A DNA stretch of 64,000 nucleotides from Egibacter rhizosphaerae (GCF_004322855.1 NZ_CP036402.1:1798001-1862000); one strand, 5' to 3'; numbered from the stretch's first letter, positions 34,369 through 43,727 are shown. The notes: generated by a model from the letters alone, not told the origin. Numbers and translations: made by a program.

Positions 34369-35906
34369 TCACGCTCGGCGCAACGCGAGCGCGCGTGCCC
34401 CCGCGAGTGCCGCGCCGGTGACGGTCGCGACGCCGAGCCAGATCACGAGCTCGGGAGCGGCCAGGAGCAGCATGCGGTGCGGGAAGACCCGACCGGCGAG
34501 CGTCGCCATGAGGCTCGGCAGGCCCACGAGGAGCACCGCGGGCAGGAACAGCCGCGCGATGCCGAGCCACCGCAGCCAGGCGGGCCGCCGCAGGCTGCGA
34601 CGAGCCCACGAGTCGCGCCGGAGGAACCCTCGAGCCCGGACGAGCAGCCCGAACAGGATCAGTACGACGAACAGGCCCGCGAGACGCCGGTGCGTCACGG
34701 GACCGCTCGAGGGGGCCTCGCCGTTCAGCAGCGCCACGACGCCGTCCTTGATCCGGGGCACCTCGGTGAACGCGTGGTTCGCGTTGGCGAGCAGCACGAT
34801 CCCGTGGCCGGTGTCGGGCAACAGGACCTGCTCGGCGTAGGCGGTGCCGAGCACCCCGTTGTGCTCGAGCGTCGGATGCCCGCTCGACTCGTCGGTCCAC
34901 CAGCCCATCGCGTAGTCGCCGTCGACGTCGGCCGGTGACGTCCGCACGAGCTCGACGCTCTCGGGGTGGAGCACCTGCTCGTCGTCGAAGCGGCCCCCGT
35001 TGCTCTGGGCGATCACCGCTCGGGCGAGTCGGAGGCGGTCGAGACGACGCCGCCGGAGCCCGCGATGAACCCGGGGGGCTCGTCGCGCGCGACGGGCACC
35101 CCGAAGGCGACCACGTGGCCCTGCGCCACCTCGGGCGTGGCCAGATCGGTCCGGGCATGACCGGCCGTGTCGTCCATGCCGAGCGGGCCGAACACGGCCT
35201 CGTCGAGGTAGTCGTCGAACGTCTCACCGGAGGCCACCTCCACGACCCGGGCGAGGATCTCGTAGTTCGGGTTCGAGTAGCGGTGGGCCGTGCCGGGCTG
35301 CGCGACCGGCTCGGCGCCCGCGAGCTGAGTGACCCGGTCGGCGGGCGTTTCCACGTCGAGGTCCCACAGCCTGTCGAAGGACCGGTCGGCGAGCCCACCG
35401 GTCTGGTTGAGCAGGTGCCGCAGCGTGAGGGGGGTGCCGGCGTGGTGGTCGGCGGGCACGACGCCCGGGACGTGATCGCGCACCGGGTCGTCGAGGTCGA
35501 GCGCGCCCTCCTCTGCGAGCCGTAGGACGGCCAGGGCGGTGAACGACTTGCTGAGCGAGGCCAGGCGCATCGGCGTGTCGGGGGTCATGGGCTCCCCGTG
35601 GGCCGCGCTGCCGTAGCCGGCCAGGTGGACGATCTCGTCGCCGTGGGTGACCGCGACCGCCAGGCCCGGCAGCGGGCTCACAGCCACCTCTTCGGCGAGA
35701 TAGCCCTCGAGATCTTCGAGATGGGCGTCCAGTGTTTCGGCTGCCGCGGGCTCGGCGGCGTCCGTGCGCACGCGATTCACGGGATCCGCTTCGCGGGCCG
35801 CCCGCACGGCAGGAGCGACCGCGGCGAGGACGGCCCCGGCGACGAGCAGCCCGAGCCAGGCCTTGCCGAGACGGGAGGTGCGGACAAAACGGTCGAGGCG
35901 TGCCAT
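34369..35906 (-). pseudogene. Serine beta-lactamase-like hydrolase, split by a one-base deletion
   Basis: Two adjacent minus-strand frames (35906-35013 and 35016-34369) together make one ~510-residue penicillin-binding-protein-like hydrolase. The first part has an N-terminal membrane anchor, the nucleophile motif SLSKSF (SxxK), and YSNPNYE (YxN). The second has EHNGVLGTAYAEQV (the HxG box) and four C-terminal helices. At about 35028 the sequence reads as if one base is missing: restoring it gives TASDLARAVIAQSNGG with no break. A sequencing error would produce the same picture. Otherwise the gene is dead. Confidence 0.8.
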
Positions 35907-36062
35907 GACGGACGCATGGTGACGCCCGGCCCACGACCGTGCGATCAGGGGTTTCCCCGGGGGGCACCGAGAGGATGGCGTGACCGCCTGGAACCGGCGC
36001 TCAGCGTCCGCGAGGCCGCGCCGTTCGAACGGTGCGGCCTCGCGGGCGACGTGCGCCGCCCG

Positions 36063-36413
36063 CTACTGGCCGTGCGGGCAGCCGGACGTCGGCACCATCG
36101 GGGGGCCCGGTGGACCGAAGATGTCCGCGGCGCTGCGACCCTGTTCCCGCATGCGCTCACAGGCCGTGTTCAGCCCCTTCTCATGCGCGGGCGACTGCAT
36201 GCGGCCCGCATCCGGCCCGCCGCCGACGACCGCCAACGCCTCGTTGCCGAGCGTCGCATCCGGGAGTGCCGGACCGCCCACCCACTGGACCTGTGCTTCG
36301 TCCTGGCCCGGCGGATCGACCACCAGATAGTGCGCCGCCGCCGGCCCCGCCATCATCCCGACCGCCAGAAGTGTCGCCAGCAGCACCACGACGGCCCGTG
36401 TCTTTCCCCTCAT
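36063..36413 (-). CDS. Small secreted protein of unknown function
   Basis: A 116-residue exported protein. A signal peptide (KTRAVVVLLATLLAVGMMAGPAAAHYLV) should be cut after AAA. The mature chain starts HYLVVDPPG and ends near EKGLNTACERMREQG and SGCPHGQ, with two Cys that could pair. The HYLVVDPPG opening and the GLNTAC motif recur in uncharacterised actinobacterial secreted proteins; I know no function. The ATG at 36413 follows AAGGGGCGAGG. A longer frame upstream lacks a ribosome site. Confidence 0.65.
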   Translation of the reverse strand: MRGKTRAVVVLLATLLAVGMMAGPAAAHYLVVDPPGQDEAQVQWVGGPALPDATLGNEALAVVGGGPDAGRMQSPAHEKGLNTACERMREQGRSAADIFGPPGPPMVPTSGCPHGQ

Positions 36414-36561
36414 CCTCGCCCCTTCCCATCGAGGTCCCGGTGAACCCGGGAGCGGAGCGAACCTACTGCCGGGAACGCGCCGCCAGTAGTGGTACGTTGA
36501 AACGTCCAATCTTCACGCCATCCGCCCATCAGTTCCGGGACAGCCTCCTGCCGATCGCAGG

Positions 36562-37233
36562 TCAGCGTCCGCGTGCTTCGTGGACCAGCAGCGCGACCTG
36601 CACCCGGTTGTCGACCCCGAGTTTCGCGAGGATCCGCGTGATGTTCGCCTTGACGGTGGCGACGCTCATCGCGAGGTCGTCCGCGATCTCGGCGTTGGAG
36701 GAGCCCTGGCCGACCGCCAGGGCCACCTCGTGCTCACGGTCGGTCAGCCGAGCGAGACGCGCGGTCGCGTCGTTGCGGCACTCCGCGGATTCGTCGTCGG
36801 CGACGTGGGCGATCAGCCGCCGCGCGACCGACGGGGACAGGGCGGCTTCGCCCGCCGCCACGGTCCGGATGGCGTCGACGATCGCCTCGGGCGGCGTGTC
36901 CTTCAACAGGAAGCCGCTGGCGCCGCCTTCGAGGGCCCGCAGGACGTGTTCGTCGGCGTCGAAGGTGGTCAGCACGAGCACCTCCGGCGCCCCGGTCCGC
37001 CCGCGGACGCGTTCGGTCGCCGCCAACCCGTCCACCCGCGGCATGCGTAGGTCCATGAGCACCACGTGAGGCTGGGAGGCGGCGACGGCGTCCGGCACCT
37101 CGTCGCCGTCGGCCGCCTCGCCGACGACCCGGACGTCGTCCGCACCGTCGAGGATCAGGCGCAGGCCGGAGCGGACCAGCGGATCGTCGTCGACGAGGAG
37201 CACGCGAACGCTCGCGTCGTTCACTCTCGCCAC
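36562..37233 (-). CDS. NarL/LuxR-type response regulator
   Basis: A 223-residue two-component regulator. The receiver domain (about 8-125) has the acidic pocket VDDDP, the phospho-acceptor Asp in VVLMDLRMPRVDG, and the Thr and Lys switch residues in VLTTF and FLLKDTPPE. The LuxR helix-turn-helix is at about 158-215 (LTDREHEVALAVGQGSSNAEIADDLAMSVATVKANITRILAKLGV). Its start overlaps the end of the kinase gene by 13 bases. The divergent ABC exporter at 38578 is the likely target. Confidence 0.92.
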   Translation of the reverse strand: MARVNDASVRVLLVDDDPLVRSGLRLILDGADDVRVVGEAADGDEVPDAVAASQPHVVLMDLRMPRVDGLAATERVRGRTGAPEVLVLTTFDADEHVLRALEGGASGFLLKDTPPEAIVDAIRTVAAGEAALSPSVARRLIAHVADDESAECRNDATARLARLTDREHEVALAVGQGSSNAEIADDLAMSVATVKANITRILAKLGVDNRVQVALLVHEARGR

Positions 37234-38384
37234 GGCAGCTCCGCCCGCAGCCGGAACCTCGCGTCCTGGGTCGGTCCGTGCTCCAGCCGCCCGCCGGCCA
37301 ACGTCACCCGCTCGACGAGTCCGACGAGGCCCGCGTTCGCGCCGGGGATGGTGCGGTGCCGGTCACGGCCCGCACCGAGCGGCAACGGCAGGGGGTTCGC
37401 AACCTCGACCAGCAGCCGGTCCCCCGCCCGGCCGTCCATCGTGACCGCGACGGGCGCGTCGGGCGCGTGCTTCGCCGCGTTCGTGAGCCCCTCCTCCAAC
37501 ACGCGATAGGCGGCCAGGCCGATGGCCGGTGGGAGCGAATCGGCACCGTCGGCGGTGTCGTGCACGGTCAGCCTCGTGCCGGCGGCGCGGCAACGGTCGA
37601 GCAGGGCGGGCACATCGGCCAGGGTCGGCTGCGGTCGCTCGGGTTCGGCGCTCTCCGGGGCCTCCCGCAGCACCCCGATCAGCCCGCGCAGCTCGTCGAG
37701 CGCCTCGTGCGTGCTCGTGCGGATCACCTCGGCGGCCTCGGCGACGTCCTGGCCGAACGCGTTCGAACGGTAGGTCAGCGCCCCGGCGTGCAGGCTGACC
37801 AGCGAGAGCCGGTGGGCGACGACGTCGTGCATCTCGCGGGCGATGCGCTGACGTTCCAGGCGGCGGGCCTGGTCGACCCGCAGCTGCTGCTCGGCCTCGG
37901 CGCGCCGGGCGCGGTCCTCGTACTCGCGCAGCAGGGCGAGCCGCGAGGCGCGCACCATGCCCAGGGTGACCGGGAGCGCGTGGAAGGCCGCGATCGTCGC
38001 GACGTGCGGCAGCCAACTCTCGGGCGGGTCGAGGACGGCGGCCCCGGCGAGCGCGGCGGCGAGATAGCCGGCGGCGATGGCCACCACCGCGCGGCGCTCG
38101 CGGTGCACGGCGACGGTGAACAGGGCCACGAAGGCGGGCACGACCGCGAAGGCCGAGGCCGACAGCGGCAGGATCACCAGCGCCACGGCCGTGGGGTGGC
38201 GGTGGCGCCAGGCCAGCGCCCCGAGGGCGAGCACGGTCGCGAGCAGCTCGACGGCCAACCGCTCGCGCCCCGGCCACGCGAACTCCCCGGCTCGGTGCTG
38301 ATACCACAGCACCAGTGGCCAGGCCGCCGTCGCGACGACGACGCCGGCCTCGATGAGCCACCCGCGCTGCCGGCTGGGGTCCAC
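37221..38384 (-). CDS. Sensor histidine kinase (HisKA_3/NarX-DesK type)
   Basis: A 387-residue membrane sensor. Five or six hydrophobic helices fill residues about 10-150. The dimerisation and phospho-acceptor motif is RQRIAREMHDVVAHRLSLVSLHAG with the active His near 185. The ATPase domain follows (VLEEGLTNAAKHAPDAPVAV, the N box; GANAGLVGLVERVTLAGG, the G box). There is almost no extracytoplasmic domain, so it probably senses within the membrane, as kinases paired with ABC exporters often do. The start is GTG at 38384, six bases after a TAGGCT -10. Confidence 0.9.
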   Translation of the reverse strand: MDPSRQRGWLIEAGVVVATAAWPLVLWYQHRAGEFAWPGRERLAVELLATVLALGALAWRHRHPTAVALVILPLSASAFAVVPAFVALFTVAVHRERRAVVAIAAGYLAAALAGAAVLDPPESWLPHVATIAAFHALPVTLGMVRASRLALLREYEDRARRAEAEQQLRVDQARRLERQRIAREMHDVVAHRLSLVSLHAGALTYRSNAFGQDVAEAAEVIRTSTHEALDELRGLIGVLREAPESAEPERPQPTLADVPALLDRCRAAGTRLTVHDTADGADSLPPAIGLAAYRVLEEGLTNAAKHAPDAPVAVTMDGRAGDRLLVEVANPLPLPLGAGRDRHRTIPGANAGLVGLVERVTLAGGRLEHGPTQDARFRLRAELPWRE

Positions 38385-38390
38385 GTGCCG

Positions 38391-38396
38391 AGCCTA
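38391..38396 (-). promoter_or_regulatory. -10 element of a leaderless promoter (kinase gene)
   Basis: On the minus strand TAGGCT is followed by six bases and the GTG start at 38384, the same spacing as the other leaderless candidates in this window. Confidence 0.5.
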
Positions 38397-38577
38397 CGCT
38401 GTCCGCCTGGCGGCGGACCACCGACCTTGGTCCACCGCCCGCTCGACCAGGGTCGACACCCTCCACCACCCGACGTCGACCTGGAGGCCCGGAGCCGTCG
38501 ACCGACGGCCGATGCGCACCCGCCGGCCCTCCCCGACACTGACGCTCGCCGCCCGCCCGACCCACTGGAGAGGCGCC

Positions 38578-39525
38578 ATGTCCGTCATCGAGGTGCACGA
38601 GCTGCACAAGGCCTACGGCGAGACCGTCGCGGCCGACGCGGTCTCGCTGACGGTCGAGGACGGCGAGATCTTCGGGATCCTGGGACCCAACGGCGCCGGC
38701 AAGACCACGACGGTGGAGTGCCTGATCGGCCTGCGCCGCCCCGACCGCGGACGGATCCGCGTGCTCGGTCTCGATCCTCGGCGCGACGGCCGAGCGTTGC
38801 GCGAGCAGATCGGCGTGCAGCTGCAGGAGAGCCGGCTTCCCGACGCCCTGCGCGTCGGCGAGGCTCTCGAGTTGTATGCGCATCTCTACGAGGCGCCCGC
38901 CGACCCCGACCGGTTGCTCACCGACCTCGGGCTCACCGAGCGAGCGACGACGGCGTTCGGGAACCTCTCGGGCGGCGAACAACAACGGCTGTCGATCGCG
39001 TTGGCACTGGTCGGCGACCCGCGGGTCGCGATCCTGGACGAACTGACCACAGGTCTCGATCCGAACGCCCGGCGCGAGACGTGGCACCTGATCGAGCAGG
39101 TACGCGCCTCCGGGGTCACGGTGGTGCTGGTCACCCACTTCATGGACGAGGCGGAGCGCCTGTGCGACCGCCTCGCGATCATCGACCGCGGTCGGGTCGT
39201 GGCCACCGACACCCCCGCTGCGCTGATCGGTGGCGTCGAGACCAGCGCCCAACTGCGCCTGCGGACCGTGCCGCCGATCGAGGCAAGCGCGCTCGCCGAT
39301 CTCGCGGAGGTGCACGCGGTCGCCACGGAGGGCGAGGAGCTCGTGATCCGGGGCGACGGGGACGTGCTGCACGCGATCGCCACGCGAGTCCGTGCCCTCG
39401 GAGCGGTCACGGTGTCGGCGCGGCTCGGTCAAGCGACGCTCGAGGACGCCTTCCTCGCGCTCACCGGCCGCGACCACGCCCCCGAGGAGCTGCGAGCCGA
39501 TGCGGCCGGCGAGGTGTCCCCGTGA
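38578..39525 (+). CDS. ABC exporter ATPase next to a two-component system
   Basis: A 315-residue ATPase. Walker A is [14 protein letters not shown], signature NLSGGEQQRLSIA, Walker B VAILDELTTGLDP, switch His in VTHFMDEAERLCDR. A C-terminal extension of about 90 residues ends LEDAFLALTGRDH, as in CcmA/DrrA-type exporters. The ATG at 38578 follows GGAGAGG. Its stop overlaps the permease GTG (GTGA). It is divergent from the kinase-regulator pair, the classic arrangement in which the two-component system induces the exporter. Confidence 0.88.
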   Translation: MSVIEVHELHKAYGETVAADAVSLTVEDGEIFGILGPNGAGKTTTVECLIGLRRPDRGRIRVLGLDPRRDGRALREQIGVQLQESRLPDALRVGEALELYAHLYEAPADPDRLLTDLGLTERATTAFGNLSGGEQQRLSIALALVGDPRVAILDELTTGLDPNARRETWHLIEQVRASGVTVVLVTHFMDEAERLCDRLAIIDRGRVVATDTPAALIGGVETSAQLRLRTVPPIEASALADLAEVHAVATEGEELVIRGDGDVLHAIATRVRALGAVTVSARLGQATLEDAFLALTGRDHAPEELRADAAGEVSP

Positions 39526-40265
39526 GCCGACTGACGAAGCTGACCGCGATCGAGTTCACCCTGTTCCGGCGCGACATCGCGTCGATCGTGCTGCCGTTCG
39601 CGCTGCCGCTCGCCCTGCTGGTGGGCTTCGGCAGCGCCCCGGACCTCCGCGAGGCCGACCCGGACCTGGGTGGGTACTCGGCGTTCGAGGTGTTCATCCT
39701 GCCGATCGCGCTGGTGCTCGTGCTCGCCATGATGGCGATCTCGGTCTTCCCGGTGACCCTGTCGACCTATCGCGAGCGGGGGGTCCTTCGTCGCCTCGCC
39801 ACGACCCCCGCGAACCCGCTGTCGGTGCTGCTCGCGCAGTTGATCGTCCACGTCGGCGTGGTGGTCGTGAGCCTGGGCCTGACCGCCACGATCGCGGGCG
39901 CGGTGTTCGGGGTGTCGGCGCCACAGCACATCGGGGGGGTGGTCGCGGTGCTCGGGCTCGGCATGCTCGCGCTCTACGCCTTGGGCGTGGCCATCGCCGC
40001 GGTGGCCCCGAAGGCCAGTGCCGCGACCGCGTACGGGCTGGGCCTGTTCTTCCCGCAACTGTTCCTGGGCGGGCTCATGGTCCCGGCCGAGCTGCTCCCC
40101 GACGTGCTGGCGCGGATCGGCGAGTTCACACCCGTCGGCGCGACGATGCACGGACTTCAGGACGCCTGGACGGGTGCCGGCGTGAATGCGTGGCACCTCG
40201 CGGTGCTCGCGGTCTGGACGGTCGCCACCGTCGCGATCGCCACGCTCCGGTTCCGATGGGACTGA
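39522..40265 (+). CDS. ABC-2 exporter permease next to a two-component system
   Basis: A 247-residue membrane protein with six helices. The start SRLTKLTAIEFTLFRRDIASIVLPFALPLALLVGFG, the cytoplasmic stretch LSTYRERGVLRRLATTPANPLSVLLAQLIVH, and LFFPQLFLGGLMVPAELLPDVLARIGEFTPVGATMHGLQDAW are diagnostic of ABC-2 permeases. The GTG start overlaps the ATPase stop by four bases. The substrate is unknown; systems with this kinase/regulator type often export antibiotics, lipids or other membrane-active compounds. Confidence 0.88.
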   Translation: MSRLTKLTAIEFTLFRRDIASIVLPFALPLALLVGFGSAPDLREADPDLGGYSAFEVFILPIALVLVLAMMAISVFPVTLSTYRERGVLRRLATTPANPLSVLLAQLIVHVGVVVVSLGLTATIAGAVFGVSAPQHIGGVVAVLGLGMLALYALGVAIAAVAPKASAATAYGLGLFFPQLFLGGLMVPAELLPDVLARIGEFTPVGATMHGLQDAWTGAGVNAWHLAVLAVWTVATVAIATLRFRWD

Positions 40266-40280
40266 TCCGCCCCGATCGCG

Positions 40281-40523
40281 TCAGGCGCCGGACTGCGGGT
40301 TGAGGCCGTGGTCCTTCGTCAGGTCGCGCAGTAGCTCGTGGGCCCGCTCGCCGCGCCACGCGTCGTGACGCTGGCACTCGCGGATGAAGTCGGCGACCTC
40401 CTGGTGCTCGGGGTCCGCGTCCTGCAGGTAGTTCTCGTAGAGCTCCGCGGCCTTGAGCGCGTGGAACTGGATGCTGACGAGGTTGTAGACGATGTCGTCG
40501 GCTGGCGTGTGCGCGCTGCCCAT
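40281..40523 (-). CDS. Small ferritin-like helical protein of unknown function
   Basis: An 80-residue protein that should fold as a two- or three-helix bundle: DDIVYNLVSIQFHALKAAELYENYLQDADPEHQEVADFIRECQRHDAWRGERAHELLRDL. The spacing of His and Glu residues (FHALKAAE, RGERAHE) recalls half of a ferritin-like di-iron site, but one chain is too short for a whole site; a dimer would be needed. Similar short proteins occur in Actinobacteria without known function. The ATG at 40523 follows GAGGAGG. Confidence 0.65.
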   Translation of the reverse strand: MGSAHTPADDIVYNLVSIQFHALKAAELYENYLQDADPEHQEVADFIRECQRHDAWRGERAHELLRDLTKDHGLNPQSGA

Positions 40524-40658
40524 GTGGTCCTCCTCGTTCCGGGGCCGCCCGTGTGCCCGGGATCGGGTGCCTCGAAACGACGGGCCGGGGGTTCGGGGCA
40601 CGTCCGCGACGGCCTCGGGCGCCAACCGCTCCGATGATGGCCCGGCTGACCAGCTACG

Positions 40659-41324
40659 GTGATGGACCGATCGGACCTCGACACGAGAGCGGACGTGGGA
40701 CTGTTCCGGCGGCGCCCCGAACGGGATCCGGCGCAGCTGGCGCGGGATCTCTACGTGCGCGCGATCGAGGAGCGCGGCCACCAGCTCCACGAGGCCGCCG
40801 CGCGGACGGCCGACGGTGACCGACTCGGCGCGACCAACGCCTACTACGCGGTCGGGCAATGGCACGCGGACGTCTTCACCGAGACGTGCGACGACGCCTT
40901 CTACAAGGCGAAGCTGCGACCGCCGCCCGAACCGTTCGTCGACATCGAGCGGGCGGTCCTCGTCTTCGGCGACGACAGCGACCACGAGTACGAGGAGGCG
41001 TTGCGCACCCTCGCGCGCAGGCTCGAACTGGATCCCGACGCGGTGGTCGAAGCCGACCGGCGCCGCCAGCGCTTCGTCGAGTCCGAGGGCCTGCGCCGGG
41101 ACATCTCCGACCTGCTGGGACGGATCCGGACCCTCGACCGCGAGGAGGTGTCCCTGTTCGGCTCGCTGCTGCTCGAGCGGGCGGGGACGCTGAAGGACGA
41201 GGCGCGGGAGCTCGGCGAGGACCCCCGGCTCGGACCCGAGGTCCGCGAGCTCGACCGAGCGGTCGAGGGGCTGCGCCAGCGCGCGATGGCCGAGGGCGTC
41301 TCGCTGGATCCACGGCGGAGCTGA
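40659..41324 (+). CDS. Uncharacterised helical cytoplasmic protein
   Basis: A protein of up to 221 residues with high predicted helix content and no membrane segment. Notable are YVRAIEERGHQLHEAAARTADGDRLGATNAYYAVGQWHADVF (possible helical bundle with His and Glu) and the amphipathic DISDLLGRIRTLDREEVSLFGSLLLERAGTLKDEAREL. I recognise no family. The first start is GTG at 40659, but TACGGT at 40654-40659 looks like a -10, so a GTG about 36 bases further on may be the true start. It is divergent from the small ferritin-like gene. Confidence 0.6.
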   Translation: MMDRSDLDTRADVGLFRRRPERDPAQLARDLYVRAIEERGHQLHEAAARTADGDRLGATNAYYAVGQWHADVFTETCDDAFYKAKLRPPPEPFVDIERAVLVFGDDSDHEYEEALRTLARRLELDPDAVVEADRRRQRFVESEGLRRDISDLLGRIRTLDREEVSLFGSLLLERAGTLKDEARELGEDPRLGPEVRELDRAVEGLRQRAMAEGVSLDPRRS

Positions 41325-41346
41325 CCGGACCCGCCGGCCCCTCCGC

Positions 41347-42426
41347 CTACTCGAGACCCGCAGCCTGCTTGCGGCTCTCGTGGGTCGGCGCGCCGGGCAC
41401 GTGCTCCGGCCGGTCCCGGGCCATCTCCTTGCGGAGGACGGGCACGACCTCCTCCCCGAGGATCTCGATCTGCTCCAGCACCGTGGACAACGGGAGGCCC
41501 GCGTGGTCCATCAGGAACAGCTGACGCTGATAGTCGCCGACGTGGTCGCGCATGCCCGCGTACCGCTCGATCACCTGCTGCGGGCTCCCGACGGCAAGCG
41601 GCGTCTGCGCCATGTACTCCTCCAGCGACGGCCCGTGGCCGTACACCGGTGCGACGTCGAAGTAGGGACGGAACTCCTCGACCGCGTCCTGGCTGTTGGG
41701 GCGCATGAACGCCTGCCCGCCGAGGCCCACGATCGCCTGGTCCGCTCGGCCGTGGCCGCGCTCCTCGAAGCGCTGCCGGTACAGCCCCACGATCCGCTCG
41801 ACGAACTCGATGGGCCAGAAGATGTTGTTGTGGAAGAACCCGTTGCCGTAATAGGCCGCCTGCTCGGCGATCTCGGGGCTGCGGATCGACCCGTGCCAGA
41901 CGATCGGGGGGATCCCGTCGAGCGGCCAGGGAGTCGTCGTGAACCCTTCGAGCGGCGTGCGGAAGCGCCCCTGCCAGTCGACCTCCCGCTCGCGCCACAG
42001 ACGGTGGAGGAGGTCGTAGTTCTCGATCGCGAGGGGAATCCCCTGCTGGATGTCCTGCCCGAACCAGGGATAGACGGGCGCCATGTTCCCGCGGCCGAGC
42101 ATGAGGTCGACCCGCCCGGCCGCGACGTGCTGGAGCATCGCGAAGTCCTCCGCGATCTTGACCGGATCGTTGGTGGTGATCAGCGTCGTCGCGGTCGAGA
42201 GGACGATCCGCTCGGTGCGCGCGGCGATCCAGCCGAGCATCGTCGTGGGCGACGAGGGCACGAACGGGGGGTTGTGGTGTTCACCGGTGGCGAACACGTC
42301 GAGGCCGACCTCCTCGGCCTTGAGCGCGATGGCGAGCATCGCCTGGATGCGCTCTCCCTCGGAGGGCGTGTAGCCGGTCGTGGGATCGGGGGTGACGTCC
42401 CCGACCGAGAAGATGCCGAACTGCAC
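41347..42426 (-). CDS. LLM-class flavin-dependent oxidoreductase
   Basis: A 359-residue bacterial-luciferase-like (beta/alpha)8 enzyme using FMN or F420. Family landmarks are GLDVFATGEHHNPPFVPSSPTTMLGWIAARTERIVLSTATTLI, AEDFAMLQHVAAGRVDLMLGRGN and PIVWHGSIRSPEIAEQAAYYGNGFF. It most resembles the CE1758-type FMN-dependent monooxygenase subgroup. The reaction is unknown. The GTG at 42426 follows AAAGG. It stands between convergent or unrelated genes, giving no pathway context. Confidence 0.87.
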   Translation of the reverse strand: MQFGIFSVGDVTPDPTTGYTPSEGERIQAMLAIALKAEEVGLDVFATGEHHNPPFVPSSPTTMLGWIAARTERIVLSTATTLITTNDPVKIAEDFAMLQHVAAGRVDLMLGRGNMAPVYPWFGQDIQQGIPLAIENYDLLHRLWREREVDWQGRFRTPLEGFTTTPWPLDGIPPIVWHGSIRSPEIAEQAAYYGNGFFHNNIFWPIEFVERIVGLYRQRFEERGHGRADQAIVGLGGQAFMRPNSQDAVEEFRPYFDVAPVYGHGPSLEEYMAQTPLAVGSPQQVIERYAGMRDHVGDYQRQLFLMDHAGLPLSTVLEQIEILGEEVVPVLRKEMARDRPEHVPGAPTHESRKQAAGLE

Positions 42427-42599
42427 AGTCGCCGCCTTTCACGTCCGCGCCCGCCGGGGCTTCGACCGGTCGGGATGCCAGCGGACTCGCCGATCGGTCA
42501 ACGTAGCAGGCCCTCCGGGTCCCGGCGGCGGACCGAACGAGCGCCAGGCCGCGACCGGCGGGGGCAGCACGCGTGCCGGGGTCAGCGTCCGTGCCGCGG

Positions 42600-43727
42600 T
42601 CAGCGCACCGCGACGGTGGCCCCGTGCGCCCCACGAGCCTCGGCGATCAGCTCGACCTCCGCGTCCAGGTGGGGCCGCACCACGTCGGGCAGGCGATCGG
42701 CGGACTCGATGTCGACCTCCAGCCGTTTGCCCGCCCGCCGCGCACGCCAGATGCCCACCAGCTCGCCCTCGGCGAGCACGGCTCCCGGACGGCCAACGCT
42801 CGGCCAGAGGCTCGCGCGCAGCCCGTCCTCGGGGACCAGCAGGTGGCGGTCCCGCGCCTGCAGGAACGGATCGGACGGCGGGAGGAGGCGCAACGGCGGG
42901 GGATCAGGTGGCTCACGGAGCGCCTCGAGGTCCTCCCGGAGGGCCAAAGCCGGCCTGGCCGCGCCGTCGGCCGAAGTCACCTCCACGTCGACGGCATCAG
43001 CGGGGACGTGGCCCTGGAGATCACGTCCGCGGGCCCCGAGGAACGAGGCTGCCTCGGCCAAGGTCGCGGGGCCGTGCAGGTGCAGGTAGGCCCGCAGTAG
43101 GTGGGCGGGGGCCTCGGCCTCTTCGGGCGGTCCGGGCCAGCCCGGAATCGGTGCGAACACCACCCCCTTTCGACCCGGCACGAAGCTCAGACCGGCCGGA
43201 AGCATCGCGGAGCGGAACAATGTTTCGATGATGTGCGTGGCCTCGCACCGCTGGCAGTCCATCGTCAGCTCAGCCGGCACCCGCGGGGTTAGCGCCGCGC
43301 TCACCTCACCCTTGGCCATCGGTTCGGTCACGACCTCGCGCACCTGCTGCGCGACGAACCGCAGGGCCTGCCGGGGGGTCATGCCCATGCCCCGAAGCGG
43401 GGAGGCCGACGTGTCCAAGCGGGTCAGTGCGTCGTCCTCGCTCACCGGCCACAGCGCACGGGACAGGGGGAGCAGGTCGTCGGCGCGATGGACATGCGGC
43501 GCGCCCCGGAACGTCCAGGTGACCGCGAGCCGGTCATCGTCGGCGGCGCCGGGAGGCGCCCGGCCCAAGCGGATGGCCAGCGCCTGGGCCGCCGAGCCCG
43601 GCGGGGTGTCCTGCACCCCGAGGTCGAGCACTCGGAGGTCGGGCACTTCAGCCTCGCCTCGACGCTCGTGTCGGTGCAGCCCTTGGACCGCCGCCCGGCG
43701 TGCCAGCACGTGCCGCCGATCGGTCAT
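42600..43727 (-). CDS. HTH_42 winged-helix protein, AlkZ-like
   Basis: A 375-residue protein of the tandem winged-helix family that includes the AlkZ crosslink glycosylases of antibiotic producers. The start RRHVLARRAAVQGLHRH, the VLDLGVQDTPPGSAAQALAIRLG stretch where the catalytic Gln of the family sits, and TWTFRGAPHVHRADDLLPLSRALWP are typical. The middle has a CQRCEATH motif. Activity is not certain because the exact QxQ/QxD form is replaced by VQDTP. The ATG at 43727 follows GAGGA. The DUF2203 gene ends eight bases upstream, so they are probably cotranscribed. Confidence 0.72.
   Translation of the reverse strand: MTDRRHVLARRAAVQGLHRHERRGEAEVPDLRVLDLGVQDTPPGSAAQALAIRLGRAPPGAADDDRLAVTWTFRGAPHVHRADDLLPLSRALWPVSEDDALTRLDTSASPLRGMGMTPRQALRFVAQQVREVVTEPMAKGEVSAALTPRVPAELTMDCQRCEATHIIETLFRSAMLPAGLSFVPGRKGVVFAPIPGWPGPPEEAEAPAHLLRAYLHLHGPATLAEAASFLGARGRDLQGHVPADAVDVEVTSADGAARPALALREDLEALREPPDPPPLRLLPPSDPFLQARDRHLLVPEDGLRASLWPSVGRPGAVLAEGELVGIWRARRAGKRLEVDIESADRLPDVVRPHLDAEVELIAEARGAHGATVAVR

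Noticed and set aside
35013-35020. The TGA ending the first serine-hydrolase frame as a second selenocysteine site
   Set aside because: The homology resumes in a different frame, so a one-base deletion explains it; no read-through in the same frame gives family sequence.
36430-36530. CTACTG/CAGTAG and ACGTT/AACGT short inverted repeats upstream of the secreted-protein gene
   Set aside because: Arms of five or six bases at variable distance are too short to support an operator call.
37278-40265. 995-codon plus-strand frame
   Set aside because: Only its final part (from 39522) is the ABC permease. The rest is antisense to the histidine kinase and a shadow of the ATPase gene.
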